From: Trichobilharzia regenti | Lineage: Eukaryota; Platyhelminthes; Trematoda; Strigeidida; Schistosomatidae | Direction: 5' to 3' | NCBI GenBank assembly: GCA_944472135.2 | Contig: OX235268.1 | Span: 7,756,589-7,820,588 of the forward strand | Length of the DNA stretch: 64,000 bases | In this document: piece by piece, positions 35,934 through 47,660 of the stretch | How positions within the stretch are numbered: position 1 is the first letter of the stretch | Layout: each line of letters begins with the position of its first letter | The notes under the pieces: generated by a model | The model's database searches: none | Told to the model about the DNA's origin: nothing | What the model saw: only the letters and a program-made list of their open reading frames with translations | Translations under genes and position numbers: made by a program

Positions 35934-36404
35934 CGGTTGTAAAGTTATGCAAAATCAATGCTTCTCTACGAGGAGACTTGAACTTCTTTGAGATGTCCGA
36001 AGAGTTTGGATCATCTGAATTCGCCTGTGAATTTTCATGCTTTAAATTATTTGCATGGTTCTTGTTGATGTTGTAGTTGTTGCTGTGAACAGATAACGAC
36101 TTTTGTGTTCGATATACATTGTGTGTTTGTAGCTCTCTTACTAGTCGTCCTTTACCACCGGATAACACCGGAATATTTTCAACAGACACCCTAAAATCAC
36201 TTAGGATATTTCTATTTATTTTCGATAGCGATACAGTCCTGTCGTTTATCTGACATGTATCTATTAAAGTGGACCAGTTGATTCGATTGAGGAGAGAATA
36301 TTCAGTTTTCATACAAAATGACTGTGAATCCTTCGGACTAGAAAATTGTAAATTGATTAGATCGGTTTGATGATTGCGTGTTATCAGTTTTGGAAAGTTT
36401 ATAG
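35934..36404 (-). CDS. Ig/FN3 membrane protein, stalk exon
   Basis: The acceptor 'cattttttag' precedes 36404 and the donor GTAAGT follows 35934. The exon is 471 nt (2 + 156 codons + 1) and open throughout. It begins INFPKLITRNHQTDLINLQF and ends EALILHNFTTG at the splice. It is hydrophilic and Asn/Ser-rich, with several possible N-glycosylation sites (for example Asn-Trp-Ser, Asn-Phe-Thr), as expected for an extracellular stalk between FN3 and membrane. No domain is recognised. A second acceptor-like 'ttttctag' lies inside (36343) but would put the incoming reading out of frame, so I chose the outer one. Confidence 0.75.
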
Positions 36405-36539
36405 CTAAAAAAATGAAAAATAAGGAATAAGAAGGACTGCAGAAATTCCCTATAGATATTCAAAAGGTGAAGAATTTGAGTGCACAGTTATACCGTTATT
36501 CAGAATATTTCCTTCCTTGGTTTCTATGTTGACATTCGA

Positions 36540-37970
36540 CTTATTATTATTAATGTTCCCTTGAGTTGCTAGTGGAACATAGGGCTTCAACTGCACGTCT
36601 TCACTTGCTTCTGTCTTTTGCTGTACTTTTCACCTACATTCATATTAGTCCATACTGTTTCAGCTCCTCTTCACACGATCTCCTCCATGTCAACCTTACA
36701 CCGACGTCCTACTCACCGCTTCCTTTTTTGTTTCCATTAGAGCGATGGCCTGACGCGCGATGTCACCCAGCGGCCTCCTCAGCGAGTGTCCAATCCATCT
36801 ACACTTTCTCCTGCATATAACTTGGGCTATTGATTCCTTCTTGTTTTGTTTCTTCCCATAGTTTCTTGTTGGAGATTCTTTCCAGATCGGCCATCTGATC
36901 TTCAATATAGATTCAGCGAAGACAGTTGTTGATAAAGGTGTGCAACAAGCTGTTGGAAATATTCTTTGTGACCAACCCGCCAAGTTTCTGATCCGTATAG
37001 AACAACTGACTGACTTGACGTTTGTATTGGAAATCCGACCGAAGTTTGTTGTTGATGCTGAGTGACGAAGATTTCCAGATTGGCTTAGGGTTGATGAATG
37101 TGTTTCTCGCCTTCCCGATTCTCGATTTGACATCCTGGTCAGTTCCAGCCGCCTGTAGTTGAGACAGTGCTCAATGCTAGATAAGTGAATGAAGTAACCT
37201 CTTTCAAATCCCTCCCGTTGATGGTGATTGGCGATGGATGTTGCTGTTGTTTTTACTGTTGGTTAGTGATTTTCATAACCTCCGTCTTGTTTATGCTTAC
37301 CTAGATTCCTGTCTTCGCCGGGTGCTTCTTCGACCAGTTTGTCGTTTTTCGCTTATAAGTCTTCGATTTTGTGTGACATCAAACATAAATCATCCACGCG
37401 CGAAATCCAGGTCTTCTAGGTTCTTCACGTCGGTCCAGGATATCCCAGTCTTCTCGTTTCCCACTCATTGTCTGATGCATAATCCAGTCCACCACAATTA
37501 GGAATATCATTGGTGATAATAAGCACCCTTGTCTGACTCCTGTGTTTACTCCAAACGCCGTAGTACTCAAGTAGTTTCCAAATCACTTCGGGGTCAACGC
37601 TGTCGAAGGCCTTCTCGAAGTCTGTAAAGTTGAGGTAGAGGTTTGATTGCCATTCCATGCCTTGTTCTGTGATAATGAGTAGAGTTGCCATTTAGTTTGA
37701 ACATGATTTGCCTTACCTGATTCCAGCTTGTTCTGTTCGGAATTCTGTATCCAGTGTGTCCTTTATTCTCTCCAGGATGATACGACTCAGAATTTTAATT
37801 GGCGTCGACAGGAGCATGACTCCTCTCCGGTTCTTGCAGTATCCTAAGTCGCCTTTTCTTCGTAGTCCCGCAAAGTAACCTTTCCTCCAGTCATTGGGCA
37901 CCTTTCCCTCCTTCCAGACCTTTTGCAATCATGGAGTCAGCACACTGCATTGCCATTCGACTAATTCAGC
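36540..37970 (-). mobile_element. RTE LINE subfamily B, 5'-truncated, 1.4 kb
   Basis: The minus strand carries RT segments: VPNDWRKGYFAGLRRKGD near 37900-37850, EQGMEWQSNLYLNFTDFEK and AFDSVDPEVIWKLLEYYG near 37680-37560, then the 3' domain (RKCRWIGHSLRRPLGDIARQ) and tail at 36545. It differs from the other copies in its 3' end ('ttgctagtggaacat'), shared with 62.69-62.98 kb. Several frames are needed to read it, so it is inactive. Confidence 0.8.
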
Positions 37971-39384
37971 AGAATGTATCCTTGTGAAAATGAACCAGCT
38001 TCGTTCCGAAAGGGAGTAAGCAGGTATACAAAGAATGTTATTTTAACTAATATGTTATACAGTGAGAGTCACACCAAAATATAGGCAAAAAACCCTTTGA
38101 TGGTTTCTTAGCTATGGCTGAAGCCACTGGCATGAATATGCGTGCCTTTAGCTTCTGTTTCTAACCTAACCAATCTTATATCAATAATTGATGTAATTAC
38201 CTCAGATGTTTGTCTCACTGTGCTTTCCATCGCTTCTACAGTCTCCTATCTGCTCTTCTTAATTCTTTCCACAAATATAGCTGCTTGAATTATGCACCTG
38301 TCCTTTGTCATCCTATAAATTTACGCCTTTTGTTTATTGTACTCGAATTATATATAATTCCACACCTCGGAGCAATATTTATGAGTTTCATAAACACATC
38401 ACTTGATCGTCTTATCTATTACCTCTTTTGAGTGAATGTCTGTTATACAAACACTCAAGTCATCATCAAAACTGTTTGGATGACATTTTGTCTTTTAGTG
38501 GGAAATTCATGCTCCTCTATGTCGTCTACATTATCCCTATCCTTATGGATTTGACAACTGTAGTCTATAGGGAAGGAGAGTTTTGCTAAAGAAAAATTCT
38601 TCACTCAATTGTTTATTGTTTTGAAAAGTTGCTTGACTGGAAGATAGGAAAGTGAAGTTCCACGCTGAATAGATTCAGTGTGTGTAAATGATGAAAATAT
38701 TTTGACAAATCTACTTTAGATATGAGCACAACAATTACGACTTATCATGATTTGAGTCAAACATAACTTTAATCCTAACTGGTTACCGATATGAGCTAAG
38801 AAATCAATGAAATCTGCCTAAATGCACTAATTTTAAAACCTTTCTGATTCTCTCTGATGAAACGTCAGCTTCCCTTTAATAAAGTCTTAGAAAACCTCAA
38901 AAATGAATTCCTGTTCAGACAAAAGATGGAAATATGAAATATATTCAGCTTATTATCAAAAGTAGGGTGCTATTGGTGTTTGCTATTGGTGTTCCTCAGA
39001 TAGATTATTTATTCTTCATAAGGCATCTAGTCTATCAACCTTTATCTGACATCCTTCTTCACACATCGATTTTATGAAGTCTCCTCTAGCTTCACTCGAG
39101 GCTGTACAGGGAAAAAGGAGATTTTCCTCATACAATAGGATGACTTTAACCAGCTGTTTGCAGCAGCTCAATTACCTATCAAAAACAGTGTCACTCAATT
39201 GAGTCACAGGTTCACTACTGACACAGTATACAGCCTTCATTGTTTCACGCAGTATTATATAAGAGGGAACAGTAAAGAAAAAATTGGATTGTTATGCTAG
39301 AAATTCATGTCTTTCTTGCATAATTATTCAGCTCAAGGATTTTCCTAGAAAATGAACAATATGTGAGGTGACAAACAAAGATTT
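37971..39384. other. Intron sequence, unassigned
   Basis: No feature supported in 1.4 kb. Confidence 0.4.
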
Positions 39385-40470
39385 AAATTGCCTTCCTGGA
39401 TGTCCTACTTACAAGAAAACCACTAGATGGTAGCATAGAAAGAAATTTGCGTAGAAAAAATACTTGAACAGGACGATATACACATTTTGACAGCTTCGTT
39501 CCTGTCAAGTACAAAAGAAATTTAGTGAAAACCCTCAGCCACAGAGTTAGAGCCATAAGCTTATAAGAAGTAATTGGAGATAAATTAAGCATTGTATATG
39601 ATACTTTGATTAAAGGTGGCTGTCCTGACAAATTTATCAAGAAACACGTGGCGAAGAAATCGGCGGAACAGGACTACTCACTATCTATAAACAAGAAGCA
39701 ACTTTATATATGACTGCAATTCAAAGGCGATATACTAAGTGAGATGAATACGAGGAAATTAAGAAAATCAGTTCAAAGTACTTTTAATGTGGCGAACAAC
39801 ATGTCTTATTCCCTACTTGACCGATGGTGCTACCTCGACTGAGAGATGAAGTATCCAGACTAGCTGGCCACTTCAAATTGTATCTACCAATACAACTGCG
39901 CTTGTGATAGGGCAAGTCATAGTGGCCATTGCTCTAAGAACTAGATTTTTCGTGCTCGAGAACCTCTCCCAGAATGGCTAAGTAAAGGTGTAGTGAAAAC
40001 CATCAGCAACAGTTCGATATTGTACCATCTGGTACAAACCGGCCAGCCACCAAAATTATCGAAGCACCGCATGCTCCAAACAACGGAGGCTATTGCAGTT
40101 CGCCTCAAACAACCAGTGCTCTGTGTCGGAAAGAACCAAGTCCGGCAAGCCCCTACTACTGCCCTGGCCAGCTTTCACTGGAGACTATAAATTCATGAAT
40201 TTGTAATATTATCTTTCTTGATTTTTCTGACATTCAGCTTATTTTATGTTGATGCTATTTGGCCGTAATTTATCAATATTATCGATTGGATGTTGTTTCA
40301 ACAGCAGCATTAATGTTGTTCATAACACTAATTCATTCATTCAGTCACTATAATGCATGCATAACTATAGAGCCTGATGATGAAGTTATCGAAAAGAGTT
40401 GTCTTTGTTCAGTATCCATTATTTTGAAAAGATTGAAAGGTAAACGGATGCTAGAATAGTAATATATGAT
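39385..40470 (+). mobile_element. Penelope-like element family D-related, 3' half
   Basis: Starts in RT (IAFLDVLLTRKPLDGSIERN, nearly identical to 28236-28300) and continues through FDSFVPVKYKRNLVKTLSHR and KGGCPDKFIKKHVAKKS to a GIY-YIG remnant at 39885-40060 (CIYQYNCACDRASHSG, with the Tyr-Ile-Gly lost, then ILYHLVQTG). The 3' repeat reaches 40470 with a CCUGAUGAUGAAGUUAUCGAAA box at 40373-40394. Stops are present. Confidence 0.8.
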
Positions 40471-40869
40471 GTCACTGTCATTACAATTATCATGAAATTA
40501 TATCGGCCGAAACAAGTCTTTTTCACATCTGCAGCCGACATTAATAGTCTCATATATAATAATAATAATAATAGCTTCATTCTACATATTATTTACACAA
40601 TATACACAATTTAAAGTGTCATTTATTGAGTAGTTTTTTCCCTTCATCCTGATGTTTCAAGTAAAATAGCCATCTCAAGTGAACTGTGGGATGTAATGCT
40701 ATTCTATCTGAAGAATCCTTTATGGTATTTTTCTCTGACCTGCCATAAATGAGCGATGATAGATTGCAAACCAATTAAAAATGTGCATGATTACAATTGG
40801 CAGCCAACAAACATAACTGAATGGTTATTGCGTCAGTATTCAAATACTGGATTGTAGGGATTCGATTGA
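40471..40869. other. Intron sequence with a short (AAT)n
   Basis: An (AAT)n tract at 40555-40573. Nothing else. Confidence 0.4.
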
Positions 40870-41320
40870 TTTGTTACAGATTGTCATCATGAGCTGATAT
40901 CGGTTAGCAAACTATTGAAAAATCAGCAGTGCATACTGGACAGCTATTTCATCCCATTTCTATGGGACTCTTCATCAGTGCACATCCGCTTCCAGGGTTC
41001 GAAACCAGGACCCTTTGGTTTCAAAGTGATATCGTATACAATTGAGCTCGACTTCTGTCAATTCACAACATAGCGGGACCGCTAGATAATGTCTTCGGCG
41101 AATATTTGTCCTCACGCCCTACCTACCGTATCCTACTGGTCATGACTTCCCACTAGAACCTCAAGTAACTATCTACCTGAATATGACTAGTTACTAGTGA
41201 GCATTTCATTGATATCCAGGTACTGTTGAATAGTCCTTTACTAGGATGACACAAGTGTGCAGTACTCGCTGATGCTTTCCAATGGTTCTCCAACCGATAT
41301 AAGGTCACGACGAAATCATA
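40870..41320. repeat. SINE family H tail-out inverted dimer
   Basis: 40875-41222 is an almost full minus-strand H copy (B box complement near 41000, ribozyme 40950-41008). 41225-41318 is the 3' part of a plus copy. The minus ribozyme reads GCACUG, AUGAAGA, GUCC..., GAAAU, AGCUGUC, so it carries A instead of C at core position 3. Confidence 0.65.
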
Positions 41321-42490
41321 TTGCAACAATAATTAGGGAAAATAAGATGCACCGTGTCTAATGGAAGTTAACCTATTTCAGTGATTCAAACAGAGATTGA
41401 GTTTAAGATCATTTGATGAAGATCGTCGGTTAATATCAGATATGAAACTAGCCATGTTAGAATAATCCACTGCGGCAACTTCTAGAACAGAAATTGTTAG
41501 ATTACTAGATGTGAAGTTGGTTTTAAGATGCATTCTAAAATACAGTGTGTTGCTCCAACAATTCGGCTTCTCACTGGTCCATACTGTCTACTTGATTCAT
41601 TAATTTCCATTTCGCATATTTTGGATTTTGCAGGAACATGTCATCCTCATCCGAAGGCTACTCTACAACCGGTACACTGCTTCTACTCTAGCAGTGAACA
41701 CTTCATTGGGTTATATTAATAATTTGTAGCAGAGGATTTGAACTGTACCACTAAGTAACTTTTAGTTTCTTTAACCTGTTAACTGTATTTCTATAATATA
41801 CCGTTACAATATTATTTCATAAATACACGTACCATTAACGACCTCGCTACTAAGTCCCCTACAGACCAGTCGGAACAAAGTTCAGGAAACACTCATCACA
41901 TTTTAGAAAAAAAGGATATATTAGAAACTTTCGAGTAACAGTTTTTTGGGAGGTAACCTTTCATGCATACTCTTCATGTTCTGTATTCTGATAATCGCCT
42001 TCGCGAGGTCTAACTTGACCTGAATGATAAAACAGGCAGTCAAGTTTTGTGAACTATATCAAAGGAAATATTTTCCCTGTGCACCAAGCATAGAAACAGA
42101 AAAACGTATTTTCAAACTTGAAAGTACTGCTCAAACATTTGGCTTTACTTTAAGACACTGCAGTCATGGAGACTGTAGAATTCATAGGACTTTAAACCAA
42201 GAAATATCAGACTACTATCCAGTTACTTTTTATAATTACTGTGAACCGTTGTCTGTCACACAGTGAAACAAAATTCAGTGGACCCAGTAGATCACAAGTT
42301 CCCACAGGTATGCCACTAAATCCCTAAAAGTGACTGATTACTATAAGAACTAACTCATTTTATCAGTTGACCGGTGGTATCAATGTAGGTTGATTACATG
42401 TTTCCGTGTGTACATGTTTTTAAATATTGTCACTTGGAGTTTACATGAGTGTTTGGAGTTTCTTTATTTTTAAAATTATTTTGTCTGAGA
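41321..42490. other. Intron sequence, unassigned
   Basis: No feature supported. Confidence 0.4.
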
Positions 42491-42494
42491 TCTT

Positions 42495-42940
42495 TTGGTT
42501 AATTACAATTTCACCGTCAAAATGAAGAAGAATCCAGAAAAGTTCATCAAGAAACGCATGACCAAGAAAGCAGTCGAGAACTATTCTCTATCTGTAAATA
42601 AGAAGCCATTATATAGACGACTGCAGTTCAGAGGTGACTTATCTAGTGAAATAATTCAGAGCAAGTCAGGAAAATCTATTCAAAGAAGTCATTATGCTGG
42701 TAAACTGCAAGACATATTTTATGCACGACCGAGGTTAATTTCTCTATTGAAAGATGAAGTAGGTAGACTAGCTACCTCTTCTTGAACCTACCGATTTAAC
42801 TGCGCTTGTGGGGCGAGGTAAATTGGCCGTTTTTATGAGAACTTAATTTTTCATGCTCGCTCAGGAACACCTAGAAATGTGGCCTGATCAATGTGTGGTA
42901 AAAAAACATGAACAGTTTGATATCATAATTTAAATGGTGT
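42495..42940 (+). mobile_element. Penelope-like element fragment (RT end to GIY-YIG start)
   Basis: 42535-42785 encodes PEKFIKKRMTKKAVENYSLS and ARPRLISLLKDEVGRLATSS, the connector that follows RT in this family. A stop and a frame change lead into RFNCACGAR, the beginning of GIY-YIG. It is cut by the Sm-alpha pair. Confidence 0.7.
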
Positions 42941-42954
42941 ATGGTGACTAGCAG

Positions 42955-43010
42955 TGGAATCCAGGATGTGCATTTAGTCCTATTTGGGACTACTCGTCAG
43001 CTGGATGTAC
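42955..43010 (-). ncRNA. Hammerhead ribozyme of Sm-alpha, one core mutation
   Basis: Minus strand: stem I AUCCAG with CUGGAU (six pairs), core CUGACGA intact, stem II AGUCC / GGACU, but position 12 reads U (42976) where GAAA requires G. The G12 change is expected to abolish cleavage. Confidence 0.75.
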
Positions 43011-43263
43011 CTGCATTTCCCAGTGAGTGATGATGTTCCCACCGAGGCTCGAACCCCGTGCCAATAGTTTCAAACGCCAAAGCGTTATCCACCAGACCAC
43101 TTGGGCCATGAGAGCCACCTTTTGTGCAACGGGTTATATTAATTATTTAATTGAATTTTAGATTTTCCCGTTGAGTGAATGGACCGAAGTGCTGGGTCTC
43201 AGGTTGACATGTCGGCTTTGAGCCTCGTTGGGAACATCATCACTCACTGGGGAATGCAGGCAC

Positions 43264-43309
43264 ATCTGTATGACGAGTCCCAGACAGGACGAAATGCGCA
43301 TCCTGGATT
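43264..43309 (+). ncRNA. Hammerhead ribozyme of Sm-alpha, mutated at C3 and stem I
   Basis: UGACGA (43271-43276) is preceded by A instead of C3 (43270). Stem II GUCC / CAGACA / GGAC, GAAA (43291-43294), stem III AU-GCGC-AU and C17 (43302) are intact. The stem I 5' strand is degraded (ucugu). Probably inactive. Confidence 0.7.
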
Positions 43310-43669
43310 CCACTGCTAGTCACCATACACCAATTAAATTCTAATTATATACCGAGACATCGTCGAAGCATCTGCACAAGAAGTCAATTTGTCAACCTGA
43401 ACCTGAGCACTAAAATCTAAAATTCAGGTAAATTGTCCGTTATTAGACCACCTAGGGCAGAACGGCCATGAACGCACATGAATTCCAACACCAATAAACC
43501 CATTTTTTCCCTATGCCCATCCTTCACGTGATCCCTCATCCATCTGAAGTTTAAAATCAATATGAATGCAACTAAATATGTGCACGACGCATGAGAATTT
43601 ATTACCATAAATTTGTTGTCATTCATAATTATTTATTTTGTGATATTAGGTATTATAACAAACCCATCT

Positions 43670-44350
43670 TTTTGTATTTCACAATGAATGAAAAAGGAAA
43701 TGATATCGTTGTTTTACTGACGTTTCGTTATTTAATGCTACTGTTTGGCACTTTATCAAAGTAGTGTTATTAAACCAGAATTTACAACATCTCAGTTTAT
43801 ATATAACAACTTTATCATCGTTCCTCATCATGAGGTCATTTTTGCGTTGACAAGTTGGCCAATTGATGAAGATAACAAAACCAGGTGTAGATTGTTGGAT
43901 TTGATAAGTGTATAAAATTTAAAAAGCAGCCTGTGTTTACATAATGAAATGAAGTCGTGACCAGTATGGTGCAGCGGTCGCGCTATGTTGTGAATTGGCA
44001 GAAGTTAGAATTCAAGGACCATTGGATCGGGTCAAAGTGACTTAAAGGTATACGAGCTCGCCTCGTAACCGGAAGGTCCTGGGTTCGAATCCCGGTGGGT
44101 GCATACTGATGAAGAGTCCCAAACATGGACAAAACAGCTGTCGAGTACTCTCAGGTTTTCCAATTGTTCTCTAACTAATGTCAGGTCATGATGAAATCCT
44201 GAAATAATGAAATTGCTTATCGAATTCGTGTTGATTGTGTCATTTTATGGGGGAGGTGGGCGTCGTAACCAGATCAAATTCTATTTTAGTTCATCATTCC
44301 TATCTATACAATTTGGATTCCATCTGATATGAAGTGCTTGTGTTATAAAA
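43670..44350 (+). mobile_element. Solo PLE family E terminal repeat, interrupted by an H SINE
   Basis: Aligns with 57120-57700 and with the complement of 58465-58940 ('ttttactgacgtttcg', 'aaccagaatttaca', 'ggtgtagattgttgga', 'aatttggattccat'). An H SINE (43951-44203) sits inside. Confidence 0.7.
43951..44203 (+). repeat. SINE family H, single copy with 10-bp target duplication
   Basis: Body, A-box-like region, B box 'ggttcgaatccc', ribozyme region 44103-44150 and tail. Flanked by ataatgaaat at 43941-43950 and 44204-44213; the two family E repeats near 57.5 and 58.5 kb show the unfilled site. The ribozyme has A at position 3 and A at position 12, so it should be dead. Confidence 0.85.
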
Positions 44351-44399
44351 CGTTTTTGTGATTTCTAAAATTTTTCTGGGTTATCATATAATTGTAATA

Positions 44400-44634
44400 T
44401 TAGTGTTCAATTTAGTATTACAGTTTTACATATTACCATACATATACATATATTTTGTACTATAATCTATTAACAATCTAATTGCAAATAACTATTGGAA
44501 TTCTAATCTAAATGCTCCGATGTTACTCTTTGAAAACCACTAATTTTATCAATAACAGCCACCCTTTTATTATTATGGATGTGCAAATAACTGTAGAACC
44601 TGATGAAGAAGGAGTCACCGGAAAGAATATTTAA
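44400..44634 (+). repeat. PLE family D-type 3' repeat remnant
   Basis: Contains 'gtagaacctgatgaagaagg' and 'accggaaagaata', corresponding to the CUGAUGA/GAAA-like box of the 3' repeats at 23.77 and 40.37 kb. Confidence 0.45.
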
Positions 44635-44900
44635 GCACGGTACATCAGGTCGAAGGTGAGGACAGTGGTCACGCTTTGTCGTGAATTGGCAGAAGTTAGA
44701 ATTCATGGTCTGGGCATTGAATCGGGTTCCAGTGGCTTAATGGCCTACGAGCTCACCTTGTAACCGGAAGGTCCTGGGTTCGAACCTCGATGGGTCGTTA
44801 CGGTGAATAGTCTCAAACTGCGACAACACAGATGTCCAGTGCTCACCTCTGGTTTCCCAATGGTCCTCCAATCGATGCCAGTTCATTATGAAATCCTCCA
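44635..44900 (+). repeat. SINE family H copy, plus
   Basis: Body, tRNA-like part with 'ggtcctgggttcgaacctc', mutated ribozyme (GUGAAUA core) and tail 'tatgaaatcctcc'. Confidence 0.7.
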
Positions 44901-44947
44901 ACAAATCAAAACTAAAAACCCTTCAAATCAAGTCTTGTGAATATTTT

Positions 44948-45460
44948 GTTACAGGATTTCATCATGAGCTGACATTGGTTCAAGAACCATTGGAAAACCT
45001 GGCAGAACTGAACAGCTGTTTCGTCCTAGTTTAGGACTTTTCAGTAGTACGCAGCCACCGGGATTCGAACCCAGGACATTCTGATTACAAGGCGAGCTCG
45101 TACACCATTTAGCCACTGGGACCCAATCCAACCGCCCAGAAATTCTAACTTCTGCCATTTCAAGACATACCGCGACCCCTAGCCAACGTCTTCGGCGAGT
45201 GTTTCTCCTCGCACCCGACCTGCTGCACCCTACTGGTCACGTCTTCTAACCAGAACCGTAGGTAGCTACCTATATGAATAGGGCCTTTGGATCGGGTCCC
45301 AGTGACTTAGTGGTCTCCGAGCTCGCCTTGTAACCAGAAGGCCCTGGGTTCAAATCCCATAGTGTGGGTGCGTTCTGATGAAGAGTCCCAAAATAGGACG
45401 AAGCAGCTGTCTGGCAAAACTTCCAGGTTTTCCAATGGTTCCCTCCTGTAAGCAATCAAT
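44948..45460. repeat. SINE family H tail-out inverted dimer
   Basis: 44950-45260 is a minus copy and 45265-45455 a plus copy. Minus ribozyme: GUACUA, CUGAAAA (G8 changed), stem II GUCC/GGAC intact, C17 to U. Plus ribozyme: A at position 3. The minus copy includes a clear B box complement (ccgggattcgaacccagg). Confidence 0.7.
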
Positions 45461-45911
45461 CAAAGCCCTACAAACCAACACTTCAATAACTTGTAAATAT
45501 TCTTTGTTCAGTAATCAATCTTTAGGAAAACAACTCCCACAAACTTTTTAAATTTAGCTGACCCTATTACACACCTCAGTAATAAAATGCCAATAATCAC
45601 TGGATTTTGAAAGTTCAGTCGTCTAAACCTATCTCGGCTGGGTGTATGTGTCCATTTGTTCTAAAATTGATAAATCAAATTTATAACATATAGTTTTTAA
45701 AAAGAATTAGGTTAGATTTATACGAACTGTGGTTGAGAGTTGACCGAATACTTCCACAGACATTTGACGCAGGGTGAAGAGAATACATTTGTAATACTTA
45801 TATATATATATATATAAGGTTAGATTTTGAACTTAAAAAAACATGTCATAACATACACTAATTGAAAAATAAGCTTTCAATTGACATTTAACAGGCAAAT
45901 AAACGTCTTAC
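45461..45911. other. Intron sequence with (TA)n
   Basis: A TA microsatellite at 45799-45817. Otherwise nothing. Confidence 0.4.
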
Positions 45912-46007
45912 CTTTTGTAATAATTGTGAATTCTTTCGACTTCATTCCTTGACCTAAAATATTTTCTGCGTATATTACAAATTTATATTTCGTATTTGAA
46001 GTTAAAC
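45912..46007 (-). CDS. Ig/FN3 membrane protein, exon with C-terminal half of FN3
   Basis: The acceptor 'ttctcag' precedes 46007 and the donor GTAAGA follows 45912. The 96-nt exon reads (G)LTSNTKYKFVIYAENILGQG and then MKSKEFTIITK. This is the E-F-G part of a fibronectin type III domain: the L...TKY.F.I.A.N..G pattern with the conserved Tyr, Ala and Asn. The previous exon ends ...CQIS and one G, giving the typical ISGLT join. Both introns are phase 1, usual for extracellular domain genes. Confidence 0.8.
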
Positions 46008-46069
46008 CTGAGAAAAGAAAAAAATATATGGAATGAAAATCCCAGTACGCCGATACAATTGTATTCATT

Positions 46070-46760
46070 TATTTACTGTTTTCTAAATGAAATATATTGG
46101 AAAATTCAAATATTTTCCGGGAAAATATGATGTCAGTACACAAGGACCAGCCACCATGATTGATGTGACTTTTGACTTTGAGAAATGAATTTAAGTGAAT
46201 AATCAAGATCCGTTAATTTTTTCTGATTCTCTTCTTGATTCCAAAGTAAATTCGAGATCTACTTAGAGGACTAGGTATCCTGTCACGTTCACTCTGCATA
46301 TGTATATTTCAGCAATATGTGTTATTAAGTTATGCCACATGCAACTCTAGTTAGTTTTTGAAAGGCGTCTGTGTATGTTGGGGTTATGGTTTAACTTGGC
46401 TGAATGCACTTCAGCTTGTCTTAAAGCAATCTCTTCGCTTCACTGACTTTAGAATCTTTAAACTCCTGGAAATGTTCACATATAATCACACCACTTCAAA
46501 GCGTGATGCTATGATTAATCTTCATTTTGTATGATATAAGACGCAAGCCTCTGCGAAGGTTTCCTTTTATTTTCGTTTTGAAGTAAACACTGGCAGGTAA
46601 TTTGGAATCTACTTCGACAATAACGGTGTGCAGTGCCCAAGTCATTATCATCCCCATTCAACAGCTGACTATATGAAAATGCCATGTTTCAGGTGATACA
46701 CAACAGAAAACTCAGCGAGACGTTCAGAGTGAACATAGGATGAAAACCTCGTAGGCTATT
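46070..46760. other. Intron sequence, unassigned
   Basis: No feature supported. Confidence 0.4.
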
Positions 46761-46764
46761 TAAT

Positions 46765-47660
46765 ATCACTGATGATATTCCTAATCGTGACAGGCTGAAT
46801 TATGCGTCAGACTGTGGAGAGTAAGCGGACGGGAATACACTGGGCCACTAATAAGAAGACTCCCGGAAGATCTGAGTTTCGCACCTGGATGATATACGTC
46901 TGATGTCATACAAATCTGCAGACCTACAGACAGCGAAAACCAACAAACTGACAAGGGAGGCAAGCAGCTAAGAAACGACTCCATGGGAAAGTAGAGAGGA
47001 CAGAGGTGACGTAGATAACCAACCAACAGCAACAAAAGGAATCAGCACCACTCACAATCAACGCAAGAGATTTGACAGAGGTTATTCACTTCACTCATCT
47101 AGAAAACATTGTTTCAACTATAGGCAAGCGGAACGGATGAATATGTCGCAGTCAGCCAGCCAGAATTGGAAAGGTAAGATACGTCTTTGTCAACCTGAAT
47201 CCAGTTTGAAAATCTTCTACACTCCCGAGCAAAAAGTACAAGATTCTGATTTGCAACATACATGTTAGGCGGGTTCTTTCATACGGGTCAGAAACTTTCA
47301 CTGAATATCACGGAAAGAATCTCCAACAAGTTACAGACCCTTGTCGACAGCTAATTTTTGTGGCCACAAATACCAGCCAGAAAGAATTGGCAACAAGAAT
47401 CTCTGGTTGGGAACAAACCAATCAAAACCAAACTGCTCAAAAACTATGTTGTGTCAGAAAATGGACATGGATTGGGCGTACGACAAGGAAGCTGTCCAAA
47501 GAGATTATACCAGGCCGTCGAGTGGAACTCTTATGGGAAGCGAGGAGGGGTTAGTCCTGATGCGACGTGGAAGGTGTCACGTGAGGAAGATATGGGAGAG
47601 TTTGACCAATCGTGCACTCGGCTGAAGAGAATGGCAGAAAATAGAAGACAGTGAAGCTCT
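46765..47660 (+). mobile_element. RTE LINE subfamily B, degenerate
   Basis: Plus-strand blocks correspond to the RTE palm and 3' domain: LNYASDCGE, LDDIRLMSYKSADLQTAK (the FADD box reads Leu-Asp-Asp) and RKWTWIGRTTRK. It is interrupted by many stops, and the terminal block near 47650 is lost. Confidence 0.65.

Larger units (their letters stand above)
42941..43335. repeat. Sm-alpha-type SINEs, tail-out inverted pair
   Basis: 42945-43110 (minus) and 43180-43330 (plus) are two copies of the classic schistosome hammerhead SINE, sharing 'ggtgactagcagtggaatcc' or its complement, the 'tcactcactgg' block and a B box (ggctcgaaccccgtgcc, minus). Tails face outwards and the 5' parts meet in an AT-rich centre. 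Confidence 0.8.

Noticed and set aside
36343..36350. Alternative splice acceptor inside the stalk exon
   Set aside because: Its phase would place the incoming FN3 reading out of frame, whereas the outer acceptor at 36404 keeps it.
42024..42266. 80-codon plus-strand open frame with several Cys and His
   Set aside because: Spacing does not fit a known zinc finger and there are no neighbouring exons.
44934..45508. Imperfect 17-19 bp direct repeat around the H dimer at 44.95-45.46 kb as a target duplication
   Set aside because: Similar sequence also follows other H tails (for example near 25870), so it is probably part of the element's 3' extension.
45799..45817. TA, TTTA and ATT microsatellites as functional sites
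   Set aside because: Simple repeats or LINE tails with no further evidence.
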